Below are positions 31,265 through 42,605 of a stretch of 48,615 bases of DNA, piece by piece. A model generated the notes under the pieces. The model was not told the origin of the DNA. It did not search any database and saw only the letters and a program-made list of their open reading frames with translations. Both the position numbers and the translations under genes were made by a program. The stretch comes from Dongia_A sp044226685 (GTDB taxonomy: Bacteria > Pseudomonadota > Alphaproteobacteria > Dongiales > Dongiaceae): NCBI GenBank assembly GCA_044226685.1, contig JBGAGP010000016.1, positions 1 through 48,615 of the forward strand. The letters are read 5' to 3'. Each line of letters opens with the position of its first letter. Positions within the stretch are counted from its first letter, which is position 1.

Positions 31265-32206
31265 TCAGGTCAGGTATTGCTCGCCGATCGCCGCGCCGAG
31301 GCGGGCATTGTCGAGGATGAAGGTGCTGCAATATTCGTGCAGGCCGCTCTGGAAAATCCGCTCGATGCGGTCGCGCTCGAGCTTGTTGCGGATGTTGCGC
31401 GCCTGGCGCTGCGCCTCGCCCTGCTTGCCATAGGCGTCCGCCAGGCTCTCCAGGTTGGCGCAGATGGCCCCGTAGCACGACGCCAGCGAGCGCGGCATCT
31501 GCTGGTTCAGGATCATCAGATCGGCGATCAGCAGCGGCTTCAGGCTCTCGTGATAGACGTGGTGATAGGCGGTCAGCGCCGAGACCGCGCGCAGGATCGC
31601 CGCCCATTGCGAATAGTCGACGCCGCCGCCGACCTCCACCTGGTCGGGCAGCAGGACGTGGTATTTCACGTCGAGGATGCGCGCGGTGTTGTCGGCGCGC
31701 TCGACGAACACGCCGAGCCGGGCGAACCAGTAGGCGTCGTTGCGCAGCATGGTGCGATAGCCGGAGCCGTCGACGCGCAGCGAAATCTCCTTCACCCATT
31801 CCAGGAACCGCGCCATGCGGCTGGCGTCGAAGGAATCGAAGTCGATCTGCTGCAGCTCCAGCCAGGCGCCGTTGATGGTCTCCCACATTTCCACGGTCAG
31901 GGCCGTGCGCACCGCGCGGGCGTTGCGCCGGGCGATCTTCAGGCAGTTGCGGATCGAGGTCGGGTTGCGGCCGGAGAAGGCGAGGAAGCGCGTCACCTTG
32001 GCCGGCGACACCCGGTCATAGAGCTCGTTGTAAGCCTCCAGGCAGCCGGCGGTGGCCAGCGCGCTGGCCCATTCGTTCTCCGCGTCCTCGCGCCGGATCG
32101 GCAGCGAGGCGAGGCGCATCGCCGCCTCCAGCACGCGCGCCAGGTATTCCGCCCGCTCGATATAGCGCGAGAACCAGTAAAGGCTGTCGGCGGTGCGGCT
32201 CAGCAT
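31265..32206 (-). CDS. Alpha-E domain protein (313 aa)
   Basis: This all-alpha protein is of the family named alpha-E, which accompanies circularly permuted ATP-grasp enzymes. It starts MLSRTADSLYWFSRYIERAE, a highly conserved opening, and contains WLELQQIDFDSFDASRMARF and FVERADNTARILDVKYHVLL. A second ERAD/ERAE motif is present. Its activity is not established. The start at 32206 overlaps the end of the ATP-grasp gene (stop at 32200-32202), giving ATGCTGA, so the two are translationally coupled. It is the second gene of the Anbu group. Confidence 0.9.
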   Translation of the reverse strand: MLSRTADSLYWFSRYIERAEYLARVLEAAMRLASLPIRREDAENEWASALATAGCLEAYNELYDRVSPAKVTRFLAFSGRNPTSIRNCLKIARRNARAVRTALTVEMWETINGAWLELQQIDFDSFDASRMARFLEWVKEISLRVDGSGYRTMLRNDAYWFARLGVFVERADNTARILDVKYHVLLPDQVEVGGGVDYSQWAAILRAVSALTAYHHVYHESLKPLLIADLMILNQQMPRSLASCYGAICANLESLADAYGKQGEAQRQARNIRNKLERDRIERIFQSGLHEYCSTFILDNARLGAAIGEQYLT

Positions 32207-33612
32207 TCGATCACCCAGGTGTCCTTGGTGCCGCCGCCCTGGCTGGAATTGACCACCAGCGATCCTTCGCGCAGCGCCACTCGCGTCAGGCCCCCCGGCA
32301 CGATGCGCACGCCATCGGCGCCGGTCAGTACGAAGGGGCGCAGGTCGACATGGCGCGGCGCCACGCCGCTGTTCACGAAAGTCGGGCAGGTGGAGAGCGC
32401 CAGGGTCGGCTGGGCGATGTAGTTGTCCGGATGGGCGGTCAGCCGCTTGGCGAATTCCGCACGCTCCGCCTGCGTCGCATGCGGCCCGACCAGCATGCCG
32501 TAGCCACCGGAGCCGTGCACCTCCTTCACCACCAGCTCGCCCAGATGATCGAGCACATAGCGCAGATCCTGCGGGTCGCGGCAGCGCCAGGTCTGCACGT
32601 TCTTCAGGACCGGCTCCTCGCCCAAATAGAAGCGCACGAAGTCCGGCACATAGGTGTAGATCACCTTGTCGTCGGCGGCACCCGTGCCGATCGCGTTGGC
32701 GATGCTGACATTGCCGGCGGCATAGGCGCCGTAGAGGCCGGGCACGCCCAGCGCGGAATCCGGCCGGAACACCAGCGGGTCGATGAAATCGTCGTCGATG
32801 CGGCGATAGATCACGTCGACGCGCTTCGGCCCCTCGGTCGTGCGCATGTAGACGACCTCGTCGCGCACGAAGAGGTCGAAGCCCTCGACCAGCTCGACGC
32901 CCATCGCATCGGCCAGGAACGAGTGCTCGTAGAAGGCGGAGTTGTACTGGCCCGGCGTCAGCAGCGCGATGGTGGGGTCGCTCTCCGCACCGCGCGGCGC
33001 CACCGATTGCAGCGTCGCCAGCAATTCGTTGGGATAGTTCTCCACCGGCGCCACCCGGTGCGAGCGGAACAGCTCCGGCATCAGGCGGATGGAGATCTCC
33101 CGCCCGCCCAGCATGTAGGAGACGCCGCTCGGCGTGCGCGCATTGTCCTCCAGCACATAGAAATCGTCGCTGTCGACCCGCACCACGTCGATGCCGGCGA
33201 TGTGGACATGGACGCCGTGCGGTGCAGCGATGCCGCACATCTCCGGCCGGAAAGCCGGGTTGCGCCAGACCAGGTCGGGCGGGACGATGCCGGCCCTCAG
33301 GATTTCCTGTTTGCCGTAGATGTCGGCAAGGTAGGCGTTGAGCGCCTTCACCCGCTGCTCCAGCCCCCTGGACAGCTTTGCCCATTCGCCGGTCGAGAGG
33401 ATGCGCGGGATGATGTCATAGGGGATGATCCGCTCTTCGCCCTGGTTATCGCCGTAGACGGCAAAGGTGATGCCGCCGCGCCGGTAGAACAGCTCGGCCT
33501 CCACCCGCCGGCGCTCGAGCTGTTCGCTCGACACCGTCTCCAGCCATTCCGCCACCCGCGCATAGGGCCGGCGGATGCTCCCATCCGCCGCATTCATTTC
33601 ATCGAGGGACAT
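32200..33612 (-). CDS. Circularly permuted ATP-grasp family protein (470 aa)
   Basis: This putative peptide or amide ligase with a circularly permuted ATP-grasp fold (DUF404/DUF407 families) contains FRPEMCGIAAPHGVHVHIAG, FYVLEDNARTPSGVSYML and, near the end, HLGELVVKEVHGSGGYGMLVG, cited here by its core VVKEVHGSGGYGML, a glycine-rich nucleotide loop. Family work has proposed that such enzymes make short peptides or peptide tags; direct biochemistry is limited. ATG 33612 has AGGA 6-7 bases upstream. It is the first gene of the minus-strand group and divergent from glyQ. Confidence 0.9.
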   Translation of the reverse strand: MSLDEMNAADGSIRRPYARVAEWLETVSSEQLERRRVEAELFYRRGGITFAVYGDNQGEERIIPYDIIPRILSTGEWAKLSRGLEQRVKALNAYLADIYGKQEILRAGIVPPDLVWRNPAFRPEMCGIAAPHGVHVHIAGIDVVRVDSDDFYVLEDNARTPSGVSYMLGGREISIRLMPELFRSHRVAPVENYPNELLATLQSVAPRGAESDPTIALLTPGQYNSAFYEHSFLADAMGVELVEGFDLFVRDEVVYMRTTEGPKRVDVIYRRIDDDFIDPLVFRPDSALGVPGLYGAYAAGNVSIANAIGTGAADDKVIYTYVPDFVRFYLGEEPVLKNVQTWRCRDPQDLRYVLDHLGELVVKEVHGSGGYGMLVGPHATQAERAEFAKRLTAHPDNYIAQPTLALSTCPTFVNSGVAPRHVDLRPFVLTGADGVRIVPGGLTRVALREGSLVVNSSQGGGTKDTWVIEC

Positions 33613-33780
33613 TGGTTTCCTGATCTGCCCCCTGTCTGTGATGCCCAGACGCAGGACCCGTGCCATCTTGGTGCGGCGCTTGCCTGGGCCATTCTGCAGA
33701 CCTTAGCCGCTGCCGGCGGCGCGGGTCTGCTTATTTGTTAAGCACGCTGGCGGGCATGCTGGTTCCTTTCTGCGCAATCC

Positions 33781-33809
33781 TTGCAGACTCCCGCCCCCCT
33801 GATTATGGT
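33781..33809 (+). promoter_or_regulatory. Candidate sigma70-type promoter of the glyQ operon
   Basis: TTGCAG (33781-33786) and TATGGT (33804-33809) are 17 bases apart. A start near 33816 would give a leader of about 30 bases before glyQ. The -10 element sits inside the palindrome at 33803-33823. Confidence 0.45.
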
Positions 33810-33823
33810 GCGCCGCACCATAA
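33803..33823. promoter_or_regulatory. 21-bp palindrome over the glyQ promoter
   Basis: TTATGGTGC (33803-33811) and GCACCATAA (33815-33823) are perfect 9-base arms around GCC. The palindrome covers the predicted -10 element and transcription start, a typical repressor operator position, and lies 22 bases upstream of the glyQ start codon. The divergent ATP-grasp promoter may also be affected. Confidence 0.5.
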
Positions 33824-33845
33824 GCTAGCCGGGGGACGGTCGGCC

Positions 33846-34760
33846 ATGACGGGGCGCAAGCCCAATCCCGAGACCTGCCTTCAGAACATTATCCTGAAGC
33901 TGCAGAATTATTGGTCCAAGCAAGGCTGCGCCATCCTGCAGCCCTACGACGTCGAGGTTGGCGCCGGCACCTTCCATTGGGCGACGACGCTCCGCGCCCT
34001 CGGGCCGAAGCCCTGGCGCGCCGCCTATGTGCAGCCCTCGCGCCGGCCGAAGGACGGCCGCTATGGCGAGAATCCGAACCGGCTGCAGCACTACTACCAA
34101 TTCCAGGTCATCCTGAAGCCGTCGCCGGCCGACAGCCAGGACCTCTATCTGGGCAGCCTGCAGGCCATCGGCATCGACCCGCTGGCCCATGACATCCGCT
34201 TCGTCGAGGACGATTGGGAGAGCCCGACGCTGGGCGCCTGGGGTCTCGGCTGGGAGGTCTGGCTCGACGGCATGGAAGTCTCCCAGTTCACCTATTTCCA
34301 ACAGGTCGGCGGGCTCGAATGCGACCCGGTCTCGACCGAGCTGACCTATGGCCTGGAGCGCCTTGTCATGTACGTGCAGGGGGTCGAGAACATCTTCGAC
34401 CTCGACTTCAACGGGGTCGGCATGACCTATGGCGACATCTACCTCCAGGCCGAGCGGGAGTATTCAGCTTTCAATTTCGAACACGCCGATACGGCCTTGT
34501 TGTTGCAGCATTTCGCCGATGCAGAGAAGGAGTGCGCGGCGCTCTTGAATCTGCCCAAGGCGCTGCCGCTGCCGGCCTATGACCAGTGCCTGAAGGCGAG
34601 CCATCTGTTCAACCTGCTGGATGCCCGCGGCGTCATCTCGGTGACCGAGCGGCAGGCCTATATCGGCCGCGTCCGCGCGCTCGCCAAGGCCTGCTGCGAG
34701 GCCTGGGAGGCGACCCAGCGCGAACCCGTGCGTCCAAAATCCTTAGGCGGGGGCGCCTGA
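33846..34760 (+). CDS. glyQ: Glycyl-tRNA synthetase alpha subunit (304 aa)
   Basis: This catalytic subunit of the bacterial alpha2beta2 glycyl-tRNA synthetase has the class II core. Motif 2-like region is RRPKDGRYGENPNRLQHYYQ, cited here by GRYGENPNRLQHYYQFQV, followed by GWEVWLDGMEVSQFTYFQQ and ELTYGLERLVMYVQ (motif 3). The N-terminus MTGRKPNPETCLQNIILKLQ is conserved in length with the family (about 300 residues). The start is ATG 33846; the extension to 33660 has no family match. glyS starts 3 bases after the stop. Confidence 0.95.
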   Translation: MTGRKPNPETCLQNIILKLQNYWSKQGCAILQPYDVEVGAGTFHWATTLRALGPKPWRAAYVQPSRRPKDGRYGENPNRLQHYYQFQVILKPSPADSQDLYLGSLQAIGIDPLAHDIRFVEDDWESPTLGAWGLGWEVWLDGMEVSQFTYFQQVGGLECDPVSTELTYGLERLVMYVQGVENIFDLDFNGVGMTYGDIYLQAEREYSAFNFEHADTALLLQHFADAEKECAALLNLPKALPLPAYDQCLKASHLFNLLDARGVISVTERQAYIGRVRALAKACCEAWEATQREPVRPKSLGGGA

Positions 34761-34763
34761 GCC

Positions 34764-36884
34764 ATGGCCGAGCTTCTCGTCGAACTCCTCTCGGAAGAGA
34801 TCCCGGCCCGCATGCAGGCCAAGGCGGCCGAGGATTTCCAGCGCCTGGTCACCACCAAGCTGCACGACGCCGGGCTGCACTTCACCCTGGCGCGCAGCTA
34901 TGTGACGCCGCGCCGGCTGGCGCTGGTGGTGGAGGAACTGCCGGCCGCCCAGCCCGACCTCAAGGAAGAGAAGAAGGGACCGCGGGTGGGCTCGCCGCAG
35001 CCGGCGATCGACGGCTTCCTGAAATCCGCCGGGCTCAAATCGGTCAAGGACTGCGTCGAGCGCGACACCGGCAAGGGCGTCTTTTATTTCGCCGTCGTGG
35101 AAAAGAAAGGCGCCCCCACCGCCGAGGTCGTTCCTGGCATCCTGGTCCAGGCGATCCAGGAAATGCCCTGGCCCAAGAGCATGCGGTTCGCCGACTGGAC
35201 GCAGCGCTGGGTGCGGCCGCTGCATGGCATCCTGGCGGTCTATGACGGCCAGCCGCTGGCCGGGTCGCTGCCGATGGGCAAGGGCGTCTCGCTCGCCTTC
35301 GGCGGCCAGACCGTGGGCCATCGCTTCCTGGCGCCGGCAAAAATAAATGTTTCAAATTCAGCCACGTACGTGACGAAGCTGAAAGCCGCAAAGGTCATTC
35401 CCGACGCCGCCGAGCGGCGCACCCTGATCTGGGCGCAATGCCGCGACCGGGCGCTGAAGGAGAGCCTCACGGTGAAGCCCGACGAGGGCCTGCTGGACGA
35501 GGTCGGCGGCCTGGTCGAATGGCCGGTCGTCCTCATGGGCAAGATCGACCAGCAGTTCATGTCGGTGCCGCCGGAGGTGCTGACCACTTCCATGCGCACG
35601 CACCAGAAGTACTTTGCCCTCCTGGACAAGCAGGGCAACCTGGCACCGCGCTTCCTCGTCGTCTCCAACATGGAGGCCAAGGACAAGGGGGCGGCGATCA
35701 TCGCCGGCAACGAGCGCGTCCTGCGCGCGCGCCTGTCCGATGCCAAGTTCTTCTGGGACCAGGATTTGAAGGTGAAGCTGGCCGAAAGGCTGCCGGCGCT
35801 GGACGGCATCATCTTCCACGCCAAGCTCGGCTCGGTCGGCCAGAAGGTCGGGCGCATGAAGGCCCTGGCGGCGCATCTGGCGGCCAAGATTCCCGATTGC
35901 GACGCCGCCCAGGCCGCCCAGGCGGCGGAGCTGGCCAAGGCCGACCTGGTCAGCGGCATGGTCGGCGAGTTCCCGGAACTCCAGGGCGTCATGGGCCGTT
36001 ACTATGCCGCGCATGAGGGCCTGCCCCGGGACGTTGCCATGGCAATTGCCGATCACTATCGGCCGCTCGGCCCCAATGACCATTGCCCCAGCGCGCCGGT
36101 CAGCGTCGCCGTGGCCCTGGCCGACAAGATCGATTCCCTGGTCGGGTTCTTCGCCATCGACGAGAAGCCGACCGGGTCCAAGGATCCCTTCGCCCTGCGC
36201 CGCGCCGCGCTCGGCGTGATCCGGCTGATCCTGGAGAACAAGCTCCGCCTCAGCCTGCGCGACGTCTTCGGCTTCGCCTATAGCGGCTTCTACGACCACG
36301 GAGTTCAGGCGGGAGGCTTCGCGCAGAACCAGCCCAAGGCGGTCATCGCCCAGTTGCTCGAGTTCTTCGCCGACCGCCTGAAGGTGGCGCTGAAGGAGCG
36401 GGGGGTGCGCCACGACCTGGTCAGCGCCGTCTTCGCGCTCGGCGACGAGGACGATCTCGTCCGCCTGATGGCGCGGGTGAAGGCGCTGCAGGATTTCGTC
36501 GAGGGCGAGGCGGGCGCCAATTTGCTCGCCGGCTATCGCCGCGCGAGCAACATCGTGCGTATCGAGGAGAAGAAGGATTCCACCGCCCATGACGGCGCCG
36601 TCGACCCGGCCAGGCTGGCCCTGCCGGAGGAACAGGCCCTGTTCGCCGCCTTGCAGCAGGAAGGCCTCGCCGCGCGCAAGCGCCTGGGGGCGGAGGATTT
36701 CGTCGGCGCGATGAGCGCGCTGGCCGATCTGCGCAAGCCGATTGACGCCTTCTTCGACAAGGTCACGGTCAACGATCCCGATCCGGCGTTGCGCGCCAAC
36801 CGGCTGCGCCTGCTGTCCACCATCCGCGCGACGCTGCACGGCGTCGCGGATTTCTCCAAGATCGAAGCCAAGAGCGAGGGATAA
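34764..36884 (+). CDS. glyS: Glycyl-tRNA synthetase beta subunit (706 aa)
   Basis: This is the beta subunit of heterotetrameric glycyl-tRNA synthetase, which binds tRNA and supports catalysis. It shows LLVELLSEEIPARMQ at the N-terminus, THQKYFALLDKQGNLAPRFL in the HD/beta central region and, at the C-terminus, a DALR-like anticodon-binding segment (VNDPDPALRANRLRLLS). About 700 residues is the family length. It is coupled to glyQ with a 3-base gap and followed 5 bases later by ppdK, so the three form one operon. Confidence 0.95.
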   Translation: MAELLVELLSEEIPARMQAKAAEDFQRLVTTKLHDAGLHFTLARSYVTPRRLALVVEELPAAQPDLKEEKKGPRVGSPQPAIDGFLKSAGLKSVKDCVERDTGKGVFYFAVVEKKGAPTAEVVPGILVQAIQEMPWPKSMRFADWTQRWVRPLHGILAVYDGQPLAGSLPMGKGVSLAFGGQTVGHRFLAPAKINVSNSATYVTKLKAAKVIPDAAERRTLIWAQCRDRALKESLTVKPDEGLLDEVGGLVEWPVVLMGKIDQQFMSVPPEVLTTSMRTHQKYFALLDKQGNLAPRFLVVSNMEAKDKGAAIIAGNERVLRARLSDAKFFWDQDLKVKLAERLPALDGIIFHAKLGSVGQKVGRMKALAAHLAAKIPDCDAAQAAQAAELAKADLVSGMVGEFPELQGVMGRYYAAHEGLPRDVAMAIADHYRPLGPNDHCPSAPVSVAVALADKIDSLVGFFAIDEKPTGSKDPFALRRAALGVIRLILENKLRLSLRDVFGFAYSGFYDHGVQAGGFAQNQPKAVIAQLLEFFADRLKVALKERGVRHDLVSAVFALGDEDDLVRLMARVKALQDFVEGEAGANLLAGYRRASNIVRIEEKKDSTAHDGAVDPARLALPEEQALFAALQQEGLAARKRLGAEDFVGAMSALADLRKPIDAFFDKVTVNDPDPALRANRLRLLSTIRATLHGVADFSKIEAKSEG

Positions 36885-36889
36885 GCGGA

Positions 36890-39574
<2,685 letters not shown>

Positions 39575-39597
39575 GCACTCTTCCGCCTCCAAAATAT

Positions 39598-39620
39598 CCT
39601 TCCCCCCTTGCGGGGGAAGG
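39598..39620 (+). terminator. Hairpin after ppdK
   Basis: CCTTCCCCC (39598-39606) pairs with GGGGGAAGG (39612-39620) around a 5-base loop. It lies about 24 bases after the ppdK stop codon, downstream of an AAAATAT stretch. It could terminate the operon, and it is also one arm-pair of a repeat region that continues to 39810. Confidence 0.5.
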
Positions 39621-39760
39621 CAGCGGAGCCTTGGCGAGCAAAGCGAGCCTAGGCAAAGCCGGATGGGGGGTAGCGCGCCTTGCGGGCGCGCATCGCCGCA
39701 GGCGATAGTGGGCGATGGCTTTCGCGGCAATACCTGGCGCTTCATCACCCCCCTTCCCAA

Positions 39761-39810
39761 CCTTCCCCCGGCCGTCGGCGAAGGCCGACATCCGTCGGCG
39801 GGGGGGAAGG
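39761..39810. repeat. Second CCTTCCCCC/GGGGGAAGG inverted repeat
   Basis: CCTTCCCCC (39761-39769) and GGGGGAAGG (39802-39810) repeat the arms of the hairpin at 39598-39620, with a 32-base centre that itself contains GGCCGTCGGCGAAGGCCGAC-type palindromes. The pair looks like a dispersed palindromic repeat between ppdK and meaB. Confidence 0.5.
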
Positions 39811-39848
39811 GGTTCGTCAGCGCACAAAGACGCACCGAGCTTCACGTC

Positions 39849-40760
39849 ATGACCTCCCTCTCCACCATGCGCGCCGGCGGCAAGGCGGCGCTGGCGAAGG
39901 CCCTGGCGGAGATCGAGCGCGATCCCGACGACCAGGAGACGCTGGCGCTGCTCGACGCGGCCTACGCGCAAGCGGCGGCCCAGGTCATCGGCCTCACTGG
40001 GCCGCCGGGCGTCGGCAAGTCGACCCTCGCCGGCGCGCTCATCGCGCAGTATCGCGCGCAGGGGAAGACCATCGGGGTGATCGCCGTCGATCCGTCTTCG
40101 CGCGTCACCGGCGGCGCGCTGCTCGGCGACCGCACCCGCATCCGCACCGATCCCGACGACCAGGGCGTCTTCATCCGGTCCATGGCGGCGCGCGACCGGC
40201 TGGGCGGCCTCGCCGATCTTACCTATGGCGCCATGGTGCTGATGCGCGCCTTGTTCGACCTCGTGCTGGTGGAGACCGTGGGCGTCGGCCAGTCGGAAAC
40301 CGAGATCGCGCTCTGTGCCGACACCGTGCTGTTCTGCGTGCAGCCCGGTTCGGGCGATTCCCTGCAATACATGAAGGCCGGCATCGCCGAGATCCCCGAT
40401 CTGGTCGCGGTCACCAAGGCCGATCTGGGGGCGAGCGCCGCTCGCGCCAAGGCCGATGTGAAGGGCGCCCTGTCCCTGGCGCGGCCGGACGGCGGATGGT
40501 CGCCGCAGGTCCTGATGGTCTCGGCCCAGGCCGGTGAAGGCCTCGACGCGCTGACCCAGGCAATCGCCGCGCATTGGGCCTGGCTACGGGACGACGGGCG
40601 GCTGGCGGCACGCCGGACGGCCCAGGCGAGGACCTGGCTGGATCTCGCGATCCGGGAGCGCTGGGGGCGGGAAGGGCTGCGCCAGCGGCCGGCCGATGTC
40701 GATGCCACTGCCTCGCCGTTCAGCCGGATCGCGCAATTTCGGAACCGCATGGACTCATAG
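39849..40760 (+). CDS. meaB: MeaB-family GTPase, methylmalonyl-CoA mutase chaperone (303 aa)
   Basis: This G3E P-loop GTPase of the MeaB/ArgK type protects and reloads adenosylcobalamin-dependent methylmalonyl-CoA mutase. Walker A is GPPGVGKST (residues 51-59). SSRVTGGALLGDRTRI marks switch I, LVLVETVGVGQSETEIA covers switch II, and VAVTKADLG gives base recognition. No mutase gene is in the window. The start is ATG 39849; the ORF extension to 39429 reads through the intergenic repeats. A DUF1330 gene follows 10 bases later. Confidence 0.93.
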   Translation: MTSLSTMRAGGKAALAKALAEIERDPDDQETLALLDAAYAQAAAQVIGLTGPPGVGKSTLAGALIAQYRAQGKTIGVIAVDPSSRVTGGALLGDRTRIRTDPDDQGVFIRSMAARDRLGGLADLTYGAMVLMRALFDLVLVETVGVGQSETEIALCADTVLFCVQPGSGDSLQYMKAGIAEIPDLVAVTKADLGASAARAKADVKGALSLARPDGGWSPQVLMVSAQAGEGLDALTQAIAAHWAWLRDDGRLAARRTAQARTWLDLAIRERWGREGLRQRPADVDATASPFSRIAQFRNRMDS

Positions 40761-40770
40761 GGGAATTGCC

Positions 40771-41061
40771 ATGAAAGCCTACTGCATTGTGTACGAATTC
40801 ATCGACAATCCGGAGATGTTCGACCAGTACAGAAAGCAGGTGATGCCGACGATCGAGGCCCATGGCGGCCGCTTCGTGGTGCGCGGCGGCAAATTCACCG
40901 TGCTCGAGGGCGAAACGCCCTGCGAACGGATCGCGGTGCTGGAATTCCCCTCACGCAAGGCGGCCGAGGACTGGTACCATTCCCCGGCCTATCAGAGGAT
41001 TCTGCCGCTGCGACTGGATGCCACGCGCTGCAGCTTCGTGATCGCGGACGGCATCGACTAA
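40771..41061 (+). CDS. DUF1330 family protein (96 aa)
   Basis: This small ferredoxin-like dimeric alpha/beta protein of the DUF1330 family shows YEFIDNPEMFDQYRKQVMPTI, cited by its core DNPEMFDQYRKQV, then GGRFVVRGGKFTVLEG and FPSRKAAEDWYHSPAYQRI, the characteristic second half. Function is unknown; the family is related to EthD-like and other dimeric alpha/beta barrel proteins. ATG 40771 has AGGGG upstream. It is the last gene of the meaB unit. Confidence 0.88.
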   Translation: MKAYCIVYEFIDNPEMFDQYRKQVMPTIEAHGGRFVVRGGKFTVLEGETPCERIAVLEFPSRKAAEDWYHSPAYQRILPLRLDATRCSFVIADGID

Positions 41062-41255
41062 GGTCGCCCTTGCCGCAGTGGCAGGCGGGCGGTTTGTAGC
41101 TTATGTTATGAGGGCGACCGGCAGGCGGGGCTCGGGGATGACCGGCTGGAATCGCGCAGGAACTGGGCCGCCGGGCTCGATCTTGGGGAACCTGGCAGCC
41201 AGTCGGTAGGGCAGAGGGCAATGCTGCTTGCTCGGTCTACGGGGTGGCCGGTCGC

Positions 41256-42605
41256 ATGACCGATTTGCCGCTCGGCATCGTGAGCCTGTGCATCCTGGTG
41301 GCCGCCGCCGCCCTGGCCTTGGCATGGCGGGCGAACCGGCAGCGCGCCGCCTTCGAGCGCCGCGCGGGCGACATCGCCGCGCGCGAAGCCGCCTTTGTCA
41401 CCATCCTGCAGCGCCTCGCGGTCGCCCACCGGCTCGAGGACGTGCTGGTGGAGGTCGTCCGCGCCATTGAGCGGATCATTCCCGGCAGCATCGGCTCCAT
41501 CCTCCTTATCGACAACGGCATCATCCACCACGGCGCGGCGCCGGCCCTGCCGGATTTCTACAACGCGGCGGTCGACGGCCTGCCGGTCGGCGAGGGCGTC
41601 GGGTCCTGCGGCTCGGCCGCCGCGCTGCGACGGCCGGTGATCGTCGGCGATGTCTTCAACCATCCCTATTGGGCGCCCTATGTCGAACTGGCGCGGCAAT
41701 CCGGCTTTGCCGCCTGCTGGTCGCATCCGGTGATCGAGGCGGACGGCACGGTGATCGCGACCTTCGCCACCTACTACAAGGAAAAGCGGGAGCCAGACGG
41801 CGACGAACTCGCCACCATCCGCGCCTTCGCCGAGGTCCTGCGGCTCGCCATCGGTCAGTTCCGCAACCGCCAGGACCTGCTGCATGCGAAGGACGCGGCC
41901 CAGGCGGCCAGCCGCGCCAAGAGCCGCTTCCTCTCCATGATGAGCCATGAATTGCGCACGCCGCTCAACGCCATCATCGGCTTTTCCGACGTCATGCGGC
42001 TGGAGCTGTTCGGGCCGCGCGATCAGCCGATCTACAAGGATTATGCCGAGAACATCCATCGCAGCGGCCGGCACCTGCTCGAGCTGGTGAACCAGATCCT
42101 CGACGTCTCGCGCATCGAATCCGGCATGCTGGATCTTCGCATCGAGGATGTACCGCTGCATCCGGCGCTGGCCGACGTACTGCGCATGGAAAGCGGAGCG
42201 GTCGCCGCCAAGACGCTGCAGGTCCGGGTCTTCGACGACACCGAGCTCACCATTCGTGCCGATCGCCAATCGCTGCGGCAGCTGCTGCTCAACATCGTCG
42301 ACAACGCGATCAAGTATTCGCCGATGCATGGCACCATCCAGATCGAGGCGCAACGCGACGGGGCCTGGGTCTATCTCGAGGTGCGCGACGAGGGCCCCGG
42401 TGTTCCGGCCGACAAGGTCTCGCAGCTTGGCACGCCGTTCGTCACGTTCGCCGATCCGCAGATGGTCGACAGTAAGCAGAGCATCGGCCTCGGGCTCTCC
42501 GTCTCGCGCGCGCTGGTCGAGGCGATGGACGGCGAGATCCGCTTCGACAACCTGCCCGATCGCGGCTTCCGCGTGCAGATCAGCCTGCCGACCGGCGAGG
42601 CCTAG
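41256..42605 (+). CDS. GAF-domain sensor histidine kinase (449 aa)
   Basis: An N-terminal membrane anchor (about residues 7-24) is followed by a GAF domain (about 50-200, with VGEGVGSCGSAAALRRPVIV and the typical PYWAPYVELARQSGFAACWS region). The HisKA dimerisation domain carries the phospho-acceptor His231 in SMMSHELRTPLNAIIGFSD. The HATPase domain has NIVDNAIKYSP (N box), DEGPGVP (G1) and SIGLGLSV (G2). No response-regulator gene is adjacent. ATG 41256 is preferred over GTG 41244. The stop codon lies inside the inverted repeat that begins at 42602. Confidence 0.9.
   Translation: MTDLPLGIVSLCILVAAAALALAWRANRQRAAFERRAGDIAAREAAFVTILQRLAVAHRLEDVLVEVVRAIERIIPGSIGSILLIDNGIIHHGAAPALPDFYNAAVDGLPVGEGVGSCGSAAALRRPVIVGDVFNHPYWAPYVELARQSGFAACWSHPVIEADGTVIATFATYYKEKREPDGDELATIRAFAEVLRLAIGQFRNRQDLLHAKDAAQAASRAKSRFLSMMSHELRTPLNAIIGFSDVMRLELFGPRDQPIYKDYAENIHRSGRHLLELVNQILDVSRIESGMLDLRIEDVPLHPALADVLRMESGAVAAKTLQVRVFDDTELTIRADRQSLRQLLLNIVDNAIKYSPMHGTIQIEAQRDGAWVYLEVRDEGPGVPADKVSQLGTPFVTFADPQMVDSKQSIGLGLSVSRALVEAMDGEIRFDNLPDRGFRVQISLPTGEA

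Noticed and set aside
36041..36050. GGCAATTGCC inside glyS as another HxlR site
   Set aside because: It lies deep in a coding region and matches only the short palindromic core, which is expected by chance.
39598..39810. CRISPR-like array from repeated CCTTCCCCC arms
   Set aside because: The arms are inverted, the spacing is irregular, there are only two pairs, and no cas gene is present.
41062..41255. A small gene or RNA upstream of the GAF histidine kinase
   Set aside because: No ORF with a ribosome binding site and no recognisable RNA structure were seen. A TTATGTTATG stretch could be part of a promoter, but no convincing -35 element was found.
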